NCBI RefSeq assembly: GCF_927798095.1
Contig: NZ_CAKMMF010000002.1
Location: 1-64,000, forward strand
DNA length: 64,000 nucleotides
From: Paenibacillus plantiphilus
Lineage (GTDB): Bacteria > Bacillota > Bacilli > Paenibacillales > Paenibacillaceae
Direction: 5' to 3'
Shown one piece after another: positions 1-10,399 of this stretch. Numbering within the stretch: position 1 is the first letter of the stretch; each line of letters starts with the position of its first letter. The position numbers and the translations under genes are program-made. The notes beneath the pieces were generated by a model. It made no database searches and was not told where the DNA came from. It was given only the letters and a program-made list of their open reading frames with translations.

Positions 1-77
1 CTTCAAGTCCGCTCGACTTGCATGTATTAGGCACGCCGCCAGCGTTCGTCCTGAGCCAGGATCAAACTCTCCATAAA
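1..77 (-). rRNA. rrs: 16S ribosomal RNA, 5' end only (partial)
   Basis: Read on the minus strand, this stretch begins near TTTTATGGAGAGTTTGATCC and continues through CTGGCTCAGGACGAACGC, the near-universal 5' end of bacterial 16S rRNA (the 27F primer site). It then runs off the left edge of the window, so only about the first 75 bases are present. The exact mature 5' end cannot be fixed by eye; the position near 77 follows alignment with Bacillus 16S genes. It shows that an rRNA operon is transcribed leftward out of the window. Confidence 0.96.
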
Positions 78-429
78 AGAAGTTTTCGCTTTCGACGCTA
101 GTCGAGAGAGAAAAGCTTCAAGATAAGTCTGTAGCTCATTACATATCTGTAAAACGTTGTCGAATTTAAAACTCGATCCATATGTTCAGTTTTCAAAGAA
201 CTTGCTGTCACCTTTTGTCGTGACAAGATTATATGTTATCAGCTTCAGCCTATAATGTCAACACTTTTGTTTTACCTTTTTGCAAAGTAATTCGTTTGTG
301 CTATCACTACCCGTCAAAAGCGACAAGAAATAATTTACCACATAGATCGACAAAATACAACTAGAAATAAATGACAGAGAGCAGCGCGCTTAATTCTCCC
401 ATGCGCACTGCTCTTCATCGTCACTTTCT
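78..429 (-). other. rrn leader and ligA 3' spacer
   Basis: This gap between the 16S gene and ligA has no convincing coding sequence. The part nearest 16S (about 78-227) is the rRNA operon leader; read on the minus strand it contains TTCTTTGAAAACTGAACA, a type of sequence common in Bacillales rrn leaders and related to antitermination boxA motifs. Near 378-414 an imperfect inverted repeat (AGAGCAG...CTGCTCT with GCGC inside) follows the ligA stop codon; it lacks a clear T-run, so it is only a possible ligA terminator. Confidence 0.5.
228..261 (-). promoter_or_regulatory. Candidate rRNA operon promoter
   Basis: On the minus strand a perfect TTGACA (256-261) stands upstream of the 16S leader. 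A -10-like TAACAT lies 17 bases downstream (233-238). A perfect TATAAT (228-233) is also present, but at 22 bases, which is too far for a normal spacer. Which hexamer is used cannot be decided by eye. The position about 150 bases before the 16S 5' end fits an rrn promoter with a leader. Confidence 0.5.
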
Positions 430-2550
<2,121 letters not shown>

Positions 2551-2571
2551 TTATAGCCTGGGATCACTATT

Positions 2572-4926
2572 CTATACTTTCGTAATAGGCGCAAAGCTCG
2601 CCAGCAGCTTCTTCAATCCAATCGGCGCTGGAAAAGCAATCTGCAGCTCCTTGGCATTGTCCTTGCCGCGCACGGACACAATCGTGCCAATTCCCCACAC
2701 CTTGTGCGATACTTTGTCGCCTTCCCTGAAGTCGCGCGCCGCTTCGCCTTCAGCGGCGCCGCCCGCTGCCTTCGCAGCATCCAGCGGGGTGCTCACCCGC
2801 ACACCGCCTGCGCCTCCAGCGGCGGTCCCGCCGCCAATGCCCGGACGGCCTACGCCTGCCCCGCCGCGATGCCCGAAGCCGCCGCCTGCTCCGCTGCCCG
2901 CGGCGCCGCTATAGCGATTGCCAGCGCCAGGCCCGCCGCCCGCTTGCCGTCCAATCGTTCGGCCGAATGGCGAGGCTTCCGCCTTCAGCTCATCCGGCAC
3001 TTCCTCCAGAAAACGCGACGGCTTGTTCGCGTTTGTCCTGCCGAACAGGGTGCGCATCCGCGCGCATGTCAGATACAGCTGCTCTTCTGCACGCGTAATG
3101 CCCACATACGCCAGCCGGCGTTCCTCTTCCAGCTCACTATTATCCATAAAAGCTCTGCTGTGCGGGAATACGCCTTCCTCCATCCCGATAATAAAGACGA
3201 TCGGGAATTCAAGACCTTTGGCGCTGTGCATCGTCATTAGAACGACAGCATCTTTCACGCCGCCTTCCGGCTCATCCTTATCCATAGAGTCAATATCGGC
3301 GATAAGGGCGAGATCAGTAAGAAAGGATACGAGCGATTTGTCTTCATTTCTCTTCTCGAAATCCTGTGTAACAGACAGAAACTCCTCGATATTCTCCAGT
3401 CTTGATTTGGATTCCAGCGTATTCTCCCGCTCCAGCTCCTCCCGATAGCCGCTCAATTCGATAACCTTCTCGGCGAGGTCCGTCACTGACAGGTAATCAG
3501 CCATCCTCGTCAAATTATCGATCATATCGCGAAACTCCCGCAGCGCTGTACGCGCCCTCCCCGTAAGATCAAGCCAATCCAGCTGTTCCAGCAGGGCAAA
3601 GACAGAAATCCCCTTCTGTCCCGCTTCTTCAAGAAGCTTGGCTACAGTCGTATCGCCTATGCCCCGCTTAGGCACATTCACGATCCGATTGAAGCTAATA
3701 TCGTCATCGGGATTAGAGATTAGCCGCAAATAAGCTAGAATATCCTTGATTTCCTTGCGGTCGTAGAATCGAATTCCTCCAACGATCTGATAGGGAATAT
3801 CCGATTTGATCAATGTTTCCTCAATTACCCGGGACTGAGCGTTTGTGCGATACAAAATCGCATGATGCGCGAATTTGCGCCCTTTGGATGCATTTTTGCG
3901 TATTTCCGAGGTGACATAGAAGCCTTCCTCGTGCTCAGACTCCGCTTGATAGACGGTAATGCTCTCGCCTTCGCCGCGATCGGTCCACAGCTTCTTCGCC
4001 TTGCGGCCGGTATTGAGCGCGATAACTGCATTCGCCGCATTGAGGATATTCGCAGAGGAACGATAGTTCTGCTCCAGCAGAATCGCTCTTGATTCCGGAT
4101 AATCCTCCTCAAAATTAAGAATATTCGTAATATCGGCGCCACGCCAGCCGTAGATGGACTGATCGCTATCGCCAACGACGCAGATGTTGTGATGCTTGTC
4201 AGCAAGCATCTTGCACAGCATGTACTGCGCACGGTTCGTATCCTGATACTCATCCACATGAATATAGCGGAATTTGTTCTGGTAGAAATTCAATACATCC
4301 GGCTCATCCTGGAACAGCTGGATCGTCTTCATAATGAGATCGTCGAAATCGAGCGAGTTGTTGCTCTTCAGCCGCTTCTGATAGGCTGTATAAACCTTCG
4401 CCACAACGCCGTCGAAGTAATCGCCTATTTTGCGTTCAAACTGCTCTGGCGATATAAGCTCATTCTTCGCTCCGCCGATAGCGGACTGTACCGCTTTGGG
4501 CTCGAACTTCTTCGTATCGATGTTCAGATCCTTCATGCAATTCCGTATAACGGACAGCTGATCGGTTGAGTCCAATATCGAGAAGCTCTGCGTAAATCCG
4601 ATTCTGCCAATATCCTTGCGCAGGATGCGGACACACATGGAGTGAAAGGTCGATACCCAAATATCTCCGCCGGACGGGCCGACAAGTGACGCGACTCTTT
4701 CCTGCATTTCACGGGATGCCTTGTTCGTAAAAGTAATCGCCAGGATGCTCCAGGGAGCAACTCGGCGCTTCTCAATCAGATATGCGATACGATGCGTAAG
4801 CACGCGTGTCTTGCCGCTCCCCGCTCCTGCCATAATGAGAAGCGGACCTTCTGTTGCCTGCACCGCTTCCCGCTGCTGCGGATTGAGCTTCTGCACCGCC
4901 AGATCGATATTAAAATGATTGATCAT
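2572..4926 (-). CDS. pcrA: ATP-dependent DNA helicase PcrA (UvrD family)
   Basis: A 3'-5' superfamily 1 helicase acting in nucleotide excision repair and replication-fork/plasmid replication, and removing RecA or RNA polymerase from DNA. Visible motifs are the Walker A AGAGSGKT (residues 33-40), the DEYQDTN Walker B region, [20 protein letters not shown] and [12 protein letters not shown]. The C-terminal tail ends in a Tudor-like domain ([16 protein letters not shown]) that in PcrA contacts RNA polymerase. Between them, at about residues 655-712, is an unusually long glycine/alanine-rich linker, making the protein somewhat longer (784 aa) than typical. The start ATG has GGGG about 13 bases upstream. 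It has its own promoter and is followed by ligA. Confidence 0.97.
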   Translation of the reverse strand: MINHFNIDLAVQKLNPQQREAVQATEGPLLIMAGAGSGKTRVLTHRIAYLIEKRRVAPWSILAITFTNKASREMQERVASLVGPSGGDIWVSTFHSMCVRILRKDIGRIGFTQSFSILDSTDQLSVIRNCMKDLNIDTKKFEPKAVQSAIGGAKNELISPEQFERKIGDYFDGVVAKVYTAYQKRLKSNNSLDFDDLIMKTIQLFQDEPDVLNFYQNKFRYIHVDEYQDTNRAQYMLCKMLADKHHNICVVGDSDQSIYGWRGADITNILNFEEDYPESRAILLEQNYRSSANILNAANAVIALNTGRKAKKLWTDRGEGESITVYQAESEHEEGFYVTSEIRKNASKGRKFAHHAILYRTNAQSRVIEETLIKSDIPYQIVGGIRFYDRKEIKDILAYLRLISNPDDDISFNRIVNVPKRGIGDTTVAKLLEEAGQKGISVFALLEQLDWLDLTGRARTALREFRDMIDNLTRMADYLSVTDLAEKVIELSGYREELERENTLESKSRLENIEEFLSVTQDFEKRNEDKSLVSFLTDLALIADIDSMDKDEPEGGVKDAVVLMTMHSAKGLEFPIVFIIGMEEGVFPHSRAFMDNSELEEERRLAYVGITRAEEQLYLTCARMRTLFGRTNANKPSRFLEEVPDELKAEASPFGRTIGRQAGGGPGAGNRYSGAAGSGAGGGFGHRGGAGVGRPGIGGGTAAGGAGGVRVSTPLDAAKAAGGAAEGEAARDFREGDKVSHKVWGIGTIVSVRGKDNAKELQIAFPAPIGLKKLLASFAPITKV

Positions 4927-4972
4927 TATATATCAAATACCCCTTTTGTTCGCATTTGTTCGCCTACTCCCA

Positions 4973-5001
4973 AGTCTAGACAACGGCTCGTTCTGTGTCA
5001 A
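4973..5001 (-). promoter_or_regulatory. Candidate sigma-A promoter of pcrA-ligA
   Basis: On the minus strand TTGACA (4996-5001) is followed after 17 bases by TAGACT (4973-4978), leaving a leader of about 40 bases to the pcrA start. It lies downstream of the terminator-like hairpin that ends pcrB, so pcrA-ligA would form a separate unit. Just after the -10, at about 4942-4962, two direct copies of CGAACAAA(T/A)G resemble left half-sites of the Gram-positive LexA box. Confidence 0.55.
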
Positions 5002-5032
5002 TTCATAATGAATGGTTTCACTATATTTTCCA

Positions 5033-5097
5033 CGAAAAAAAGAAACGGTTTCTCCCTGCGAACCCGTCTGCATGGGGTCCGTTCAGAAAAACCGTTC
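5033..5097 (-). terminator. Rho-independent terminator after pcrB
   Basis: On the minus strand a long stem-loop is formed by AACGGTTTTTCT pairing with AGAAACCGTT, with an inner GGACCC/GGGTTC stem. It is followed by TTCTTTTTTTC. It starts about 25 bases after the pcrB stop codon. Confidence 0.7.
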
Positions 5098-5121
5098 GTA
5101 TCCTCGCCATCATAATAGGAC

Positions 5122-5838
5122 TTACTCCGGCAGTGATGACGCCTCCCGCACCGCCTGCACGGTCTCAAGCGCTGCATCCAGCCGGTCATACAGCACATTG
5201 CCGACGATAACAGTATGCGCAGCCTCTGCTGCCTGCCTTGCCTTATCAGCGCTATCAATGCCTCCGCCATAGAACAGCCTTGAGCCTGTCAACAGACCTC
5301 GAACTCTTTTGAGCAGCGTCATGTCTCCGAATATCCCGCTATACTCCACATACAGGATCGGCAGCCTCATCAGCCTGTCCGCCATATACACATGCGCTGT
5401 AATCGATTCCGCATCCAGAACGGTCTGAGCGCCAGTCAGCCTGGCCGCCTCTGCTTCCGCGTTCAGAATCAAGTAGCCTTCCGCCGCCGTCTCCTTCCAC
5501 GGAATAAAGGTTCCATATTTGCGCAGTGCTTCAATTTGCCTTCCAACGATCCATTCGCCATGAGGCGTATTCAATACGAGCGGAATAAAATAGTAATCAA
5601 AGCCCGGCACAGCTGCATCCTCACTGGATACTTCAAGGGCGCAGGGCACCTCATAACGCCGTATGCGGGATAATAGATCCACAGTATTGTCGAATGTCAC
5701 CCCGCTCGATCCGCCCACTATAACAGCATCCGTACCCGATGTGCAAATCCGGTCCAGCGCTTCGTCGTCCAATTCCCGATCAGGGTCAAGCTTAAAGACA
5801 TGTCTCCAACTATTATAAATTGCTGCGTCCACCTGCAC
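5122..5838 (-). CDS. pcrB: Heptaprenylglyceryl phosphate synthase PcrB
   Basis: A (beta/alpha)8-barrel prenyltransferase that joins sn-glycerol-1-phosphate to a polyprenyl diphosphate, giving an archaeal-type ether lipid; in Bacillales the product is heptaprenylglycerol phosphate. The family signature is seen in the N-terminal WRHVFKLDPDRE, the segment SGTDAVIVGGSSGVTFDN, YFIPLVLNT and the late YGGGIDSADKA phosphate-binding loop. The length (238 aa) is normal. The start is GTG with GGAGG ten bases upstream. The only nearby ATG (5843) is in another frame. It sits 23 bases after the STAS gene, so it may be read with that unit, and a terminator separates it from pcrA. Substrate chain length is inferred from family knowledge. 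Confidence 0.92.
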   Translation of the reverse strand: MQVDAAIYNSWRHVFKLDPDRELDDEALDRICTSGTDAVIVGGSSGVTFDNTVDLLSRIRRYEVPCALEVSSEDAAVPGFDYYFIPLVLNTPHGEWIVGRQIEALRKYGTFIPWKETAAEGYLILNAEAEAARLTGAQTVLDAESITAHVYMADRLMRLPILYVEYSGIFGDMTLLKRVRGLLTGSRLFYGGGIDSADKARQAAEAAHTVIVGNVLYDRLDAALETVQAVREASSLPE

Positions 5839-5861
5839 CGCATCACTACCTCCGCATACTG

Positions 5862-6230
5862 TTAATTAAGCTCTAATGCTTCGATTCGTTGAATGACAGC
5901 GAATTCATTGGGATACAGCATCAGAAACTCGGTAAGTCCGACCATTCGGAACAATTTCTCGTAGTGCTGCGATACGCCCCATGCAAAAGTATGCACGCCG
6001 ATCTTCCGTCCCATGCGGGCCAATCGGATCAGAACCGCCATTCCGCCACTATTAATATAAGTAACCTGCGACAAATCAAGCGCCAGAAACCTGACATTTG
6101 AGTCGACCTCTGTCCCCCCATTGATGCTGGAAAATAGCTCTGTATCCGCCGTTTTGGTCAGATCCCCGACGAGCTTCAAGACGATGCCATTCGGGAATTG
6201 ACGGACTTCCAATTTAAAAGGCTGTTCCAT
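5862..6230 (-). CDS. STAS-domain anti-sigma factor antagonist
   Basis: A 122-residue single STAS domain of the SpoIIAA/RsbV type. The phosphorylatable-serine region reads YINSGGMAVLIRLARM, with the serine followed by GG as in anti-anti-sigma factors. Such proteins bind an RsbW-like kinase when unphosphorylated and so release its partner. The neighbouring gene encodes both a PP2C phosphatase and an RsbW-like kinase domain, so this is its likely substrate (inference). The ATG at 6230 (MEQPFKLEVRQF) is preceded by AGGAG about 11 bases upstream; a TTG at 6257 would add nine residues and is less likely. It starts 43 bases after the phosphatase gene. Confidence 0.85.
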   Translation of the reverse strand: MEQPFKLEVRQFPNGIVLKLVGDLTKTADTELFSSINGGTEVDSNVRFLALDLSQVTYINSGGMAVLIRLARMGRKIGVHTFAWGVSQHYEKLFRMVGLTEFLMLYPNEFAVIQRIEALELN

Positions 6231-6272
6231 CGTTCTCAGATCTCCTATCAGTTTCAATGATTTGAGTCCGCT

Positions 6273-8393
6273 TTACTTCCGCAAGAAGTATAGCTCCGTA
6301 TAAAATCCGCTTTCATCGCGGCTCGTCGCCCAGTAATCGGAGAGCGAGTCAATCATCACTAGCCCCCACCCTCGTGGATCTTCGGATTCGTGCGTTCTGA
6401 TCATTTCCTCTTCACTTCTGGAGACGCGGGGGAAGTATCCGCCTCCCTCATCGTACACCTTGCACACAACGAGCTGGCTGCCAATCTGCACCTGAAGCGT
6501 CACGTTTGCCTGAGGATTCAATTTATTGCCATGCTCCATCGCATTGAGCAGCGCTTCTGCTATCGCGCTTTCAATATCCTCGCGAACTATCGAATTCGGC
6601 CAGCTCTTATCGATCCATGTACCAAGCTGCACAGTAACTGCGCGCTCTTCCCCAAGCTTGCTCGGAATCACCCATTCCCTGTATATGAATTGATTCGGCG
6701 AGAAATGAGAAATATCCCCGTCCACGGCTGTTTCCGAGCCGGGCAGACCTACCGGCTTGCTGAAATCATGCGCAAGCTCCAGTACGACAACCGTTCTGTC
6801 GTCCGTCCCGACACCACTTCTTTGATCCATACGATCCAGCCATTCATCGATCATTTGCGGCAGCTCCTTACACGTTGTCCATGTCGATAGCTCGGCTTCC
6901 AATCCCTCGAAGCTGTACATCGACCCGGTCTCATCCATCAATTCTATCAATCCATCTGTATACAAGACGAAACGGTCGCCCGGCTCAAGCTGCAGCGTCC
7001 TTACTTCGTATGTAATCTCAGCATCAAATCCAATTGGCAGAGAGCTGCAGTTAATCGCGTTGATGTTTCCGTCTGGTTTGATGATATAAGGGGATAAATG
7101 TCCGGCGCTCGCATATTGAACGCCATTCGACATCATATCGATAACGCCGAGCCCGATTGAAACCGAGCCTTCCTCGCCCATCGCCTCGCATAGCTGGCGG
7201 TTCATGCGAGCGAGAACCTCACCCGGATTTCCGTTCCGTTTAATTTCCGAACGGAACAGGATTAACAGGGCCGACATTAGCAGTGCGGCAGGCATCCCTT
7301 TGCCGGATACGTCGCCGATCATGACTGCGAATCGATTGGAGCCCAAGGGGACAACATCGAAGAAATCGCCTCCGACCTCTCGATACGGCCGGTATCTTGC
7401 TGTTATTCGAAAGGAACCGATCGTAAGGTCTCCAGGCGGAAGCAGCTTCTGCTGCACGTTGTACGCCAGTTTCAGCTCGCGGTCCAATGCCTCATATTCC
7501 CGGTCGATGCGAGATTGCAGCTCATTCAAGGCGACTGCCAGCTCTACCGCTTCGTCATGCGAGCTGAAGAGCATTTTGCCGCCAAGCTGTGTTCGTCCCC
7601 CGCCAACCAGTTCCCTGATATTGCGGATCAATCCGCGCAATTCATGTCTGAATTCAATGGTCACATAGCTGAACAATATCATGCCTAACAGGAAGTAGAA
7701 CAATGCCTCCACAATAAATTCGTAGGGATCGATCGACATTTTCCTTTGCGTAGACAACAGGACAAGCTGGAACAGATTCAATATTGTAGCAATGAAGGTT
7801 CCCGCATAGGTGATCAGAAGCGGCTGAGCGAAGGATGCCCGTCCGGCTATACTCTCTGAAGGTGGTTGAAATCTGAGAATGACGGGCTGAAGCATCCTTC
7901 TGACAGCTATGAATAAGAGCAAGGAAATAAGAATGATGATACCCAGTTCTCCTGCAAAAATGCCAATGAGCTGCGACCAATCGACAGTGTAGTGCTCCAT
8001 CTCAGCCATTGCTCTTGCGTAAGCCTCATCAGCAATATGAAAAGCAATCAGGCAGAGCACGCCAACACCATTCATTCCAACCAGCAGCACATACGGCAAA
8101 TTAAACAGCAGATAAAGTGCGCGATGAACTTCCTCCTTCGTCGCGTTCACCGACAATACGTGAAAAACCGGTTTAAGCCGCCAGTACGATAATGCCAGCA
8201 GGGATGAGATAATAACTGCGCAACCAATAAGTGTCGCAGGCATGGCCAGAGGAAGCAGTGCTCCCAGCTCCAGGCCCAGTACAACTACTGTTTCGACGTT
8301 GAGGAGAGCAATTCCCACAAGCAGAGATAGCGTATAAATGATGAGCAGCTGACCCAGCAATGCGCCAAGCGTTATGCTGCGGGTTACTCCCAT
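6273..8393 (-). CDS. Membrane SpoIIE-type PP2C phosphatase with C-terminal RsbW-like HATPase domain
   Basis: A 706-residue regulator. Residues about 1-260 contain roughly six hydrophobic segments, suggesting a membrane sensor. A linker leads into a PP2C/SpoIIE domain (about 310-530) with REVGGDFFDV and GDVSGKGMPAALLMS, which carry the metal-binding aspartates. The last ~130 residues form a GHKL ATPase of the RsbW/SpoIIAB type (AIAEALLNAMEHGNKL, YDEGGGYFP, RGWGLVMIDSLSDY). One chain would thus hold both the phosphatase and the kinase of a partner-switching loop, acting on the STAS protein encoded next. Its start codon lies inside the 3' end of the BTAD gene (10-bp overlap), implying translational coupling. 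The output target (sigma factor or other effector) is not evident in the window. Confidence 0.88.
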   Translation of the reverse strand: MGVTRSITLGALLGQLLIIYTLSLLVGIALLNVETVVVLGLELGALLPLAMPATLIGCAVIISSLLALSYWRLKPVFHVLSVNATKEEVHRALYLLFNLPYVLLVGMNGVGVLCLIAFHIADEAYARAMAEMEHYTVDWSQLIGIFAGELGIIILISLLLFIAVRRMLQPVILRFQPPSESIAGRASFAQPLLITYAGTFIATILNLFQLVLLSTQRKMSIDPYEFIVEALFYFLLGMILFSYVTIEFRHELRGLIRNIRELVGGGRTQLGGKMLFSSHDEAVELAVALNELQSRIDREYEALDRELKLAYNVQQKLLPPGDLTIGSFRITARYRPYREVGGDFFDVVPLGSNRFAVMIGDVSGKGMPAALLMSALLILFRSEIKRNGNPGEVLARMNRQLCEAMGEEGSVSIGLGVIDMMSNGVQYASAGHLSPYIIKPDGNINAINCSSLPIGFDAEITYEVRTLQLEPGDRFVLYTDGLIELMDETGSMYSFEGLEAELSTWTTCKELPQMIDEWLDRMDQRSGVGTDDRTVVVLELAHDFSKPVGLPGSETAVDGDISHFSPNQFIYREWVIPSKLGEERAVTVQLGTWIDKSWPNSIVREDIESAIAEALLNAMEHGNKLNPQANVTLQVQIGSQLVVCKVYDEGGGYFPRVSRSEEEMIRTHESEDPRGWGLVMIDSLSDYWATSRDESGFYTELYFLRK

Positions 8394-10144
8394 AGCAATC
8401 GTTTCGTCTCCTGAAGCGGTTCTGTGCCATTATCTCTGCACATTCGTTCCAGTCGCCGATACCAACCGATTGCCTCTGCTCTTCGGCTTCTGTACAAGCA
8501 ATGACGAATCATAGCCTCATACGCTTCCTCTTGCTCAGGACGCAGGGCAATCCAATCAGCCAGCCGCTGCTCCACCCGCACCTCATCCTGCTGCTCGGCA
8601 TAATACGCGGCCAATCGTTTGAGCATAACCGTCTGCCGCTCGATCAGCTGCTCGCGAATCCGCTCCAGCCATTCTGTACCAGGGAGCTCCGTCGCCAGAT
8701 ATCCGTACAGAGGCAGCGCTTCATCATACAACCGGCAAGCCGCTTCCCGGTCATCCAGCCAAAGCTGGTCTCCTACTCGCGAAAGCGTAATGTAGACCTC
8801 CGCGTCAACAATATCTACTATCCCTTCGTCAATTCCGATTACACCACGTTTGGCGTATACGGGATCCTGGGACATCCCAATATCTTTGAGCGTTTGACGC
8901 AAATCATGCAGGGTGACGTAGAGCTGATTGGATCTTTTCGCAGCTTCTCCCTCTCCGAAAACCCGCTCAATCACCTGCTCTCTATTCGCCTTATAGCCTG
9001 GCTGCAGGAGCAAGTAAACCAATAGCTCCCCTGCTTTGCGCCTCTTCCATACAGGTTCAGCAGTTGCGCCCTGCTGTGTGCTGAACAGGATGCCGTCGAT
9101 CAGCTTGATCCGCCATCTGACCGGCGTTGACTGCTGCTCTCCCTCCGCCTCCGCCGCAGCCGAGCCATCAATGGCAGCAGACTCCGATGCCTGCCACTGC
9201 TGCTCCGTTTCATCGCCTTGATGATGTACACTGCTCGACAAGGATTGATACAATCGGCGTGTTGCTGGCGTTGAAACGATCTGCTGAAGGCGTTCCATCG
9301 CCTGCAGCTCGATTGCTGCCCGGACACGGTTGCCGCTTGCCAGCAGCTGCTTCACTTTTGCCGCGCTAACATACACTTGGATTTCTATATCCCCTGCCAG
9401 CTCATGCACCGGCTTGTCATGGGGCGCCTGCAGCAGAACCGCTTTGCACAAATAAGCGAAGCGTGCCGGCAGTCTGTCGCATTGCTCTATGCTCGGCCTG
9501 CGATGCGCAAGCACTTCATATAAAGCATCTCTATAGGTCTCCTCTGTCAAATGCCGTTCCAGATAAAGCAGCCATAGCTGCCAGTCGGAATCCCCGACAG
9601 TCAACGGATCGAACAGCAAGCGATCAAGCAGCACGAATGCGGACCATACCGGCCTGCTCTCCCGGCGGAACGCCTCAGCGGCCGCAAAGTATAGCGGATT
9701 GGCGGCATTAGGGTCGCCCCCCGATTCCAAGCCCTCGCTTGCCGCATTTCGAGCCAGCGCCCACGGCACGAAGCCATTGCAGTTCTCTGGCGTCCGATTC
9801 CACTCCTGCCGAAGAAATGCCAGAATCGGCTGCGCCTCCTGTCGGTCGCCCACCTGCTCATACAACAGACCCAGCATCCCCATCATCGAAAGCATCGAGG
9901 ACTCGTCAGCCTGTGCGGCAAATCCTTTCAAAGCGGACTCAAGCCATTGCTTCGTCTCTATAATCCTTCCATTCAGCAGTCCATCCTCACATGCCGCGCG
10001 CAGAAGCAGAGGCGATTTCATCCGAATTTCTTCAGGTATCGCCTGCAGCTTCATTGTCCCAGGCATTCTGCCATCCAGAATTTCTTGTTCAATAGTAAGC
10101 ACTTCATTCAACCAGTGACTATTCTCATTTCGCTGCTCCATCAT
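8384..10144 (-). CDS. BTAD-domain transcriptional regulator with TPR-like N-terminus
   Basis: A 586-residue protein. The first ~330 residues are helical and repeat-like (TPR/MalT-like), rich in Leu/Ala/Glu. A winged-helix segment follows (about 340-440: KAGELLVYLLLQPGYKANRE... LHDLRQTLKDIG). A bacterial transcriptional activation domain (BTAD) fills the C-terminus (DAEVYITL... RLYDEALPLYGYLATELPG ... RPEQEEAYEAMIRHC). This is the SARP/AfsR-like architecture without an NB-ARC ATPase. It heads a three-gene unit with the phosphatase/kinase and STAS genes, so it may respond to the same signal. DNA targets are unknown. Confidence 0.85.
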   Translation of the reverse strand: MMEQRNENSHWLNEVLTIEQEILDGRMPGTMKLQAIPEEIRMKSPLLLRAACEDGLLNGRIIETKQWLESALKGFAAQADESSMLSMMGMLGLLYEQVGDRQEAQPILAFLRQEWNRTPENCNGFVPWALARNAASEGLESGGDPNAANPLYFAAAEAFRRESRPVWSAFVLLDRLLFDPLTVGDSDWQLWLLYLERHLTEETYRDALYEVLAHRRPSIEQCDRLPARFAYLCKAVLLQAPHDKPVHELAGDIEIQVYVSAAKVKQLLASGNRVRAAIELQAMERLQQIVSTPATRRLYQSLSSSVHHQGDETEQQWQASESAAIDGSAAAEAEGEQQSTPVRWRIKLIDGILFSTQQGATAEPVWKRRKAGELLVYLLLQPGYKANREQVIERVFGEGEAAKRSNQLYVTLHDLRQTLKDIGMSQDPVYAKRGVIGIDEGIVDIVDAEVYITLSRVGDQLWLDDREAACRLYDEALPLYGYLATELPGTEWLERIREQLIERQTVMLKRLAAYYAEQQDEVRVEQRLADWIALRPEQEEAYEAMIRHCLYRSRRAEAIGWYRRLERMCRDNGTEPLQETKRLLWE

Positions 10145-10345
10145 GTCAGTTCACCACGTTCACCTTTTACTGCCAACCTTAGTTCGAGCCTATCCAGCTC
10201 TTTCTGACTTGGTTGCAGTGTTCAAGTTAATTAATGCTACTATTCGCCCTAATTTGTCAAAACCCTTCCTAAAGACCTATTTCTCCATACAAATTTAAGA
10301 CGATCCCAGAAAATAAGGGGAAACGGTTGCCAAGCCTCTCTTCCA

Positions 10346-10388
10346 TCATGTAAAGAAGAGCGGCCTATTATATCTATTAGGCCGCTCT
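10346..10388 (-). terminator. Rho-independent terminator after the U32 peptidase gene
   Basis: A perfect inverted repeat AGAGCGGCCTA / TAGGCCGCTCT (10357-10388) lies 11 bases after the U32 stop codon. On the minus strand it is followed by TCTTCTTTA. The T-run is imperfect, but the stem is strong. Confidence 0.75.
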
Positions 10389-10399
10389 AGAATTTGCTG

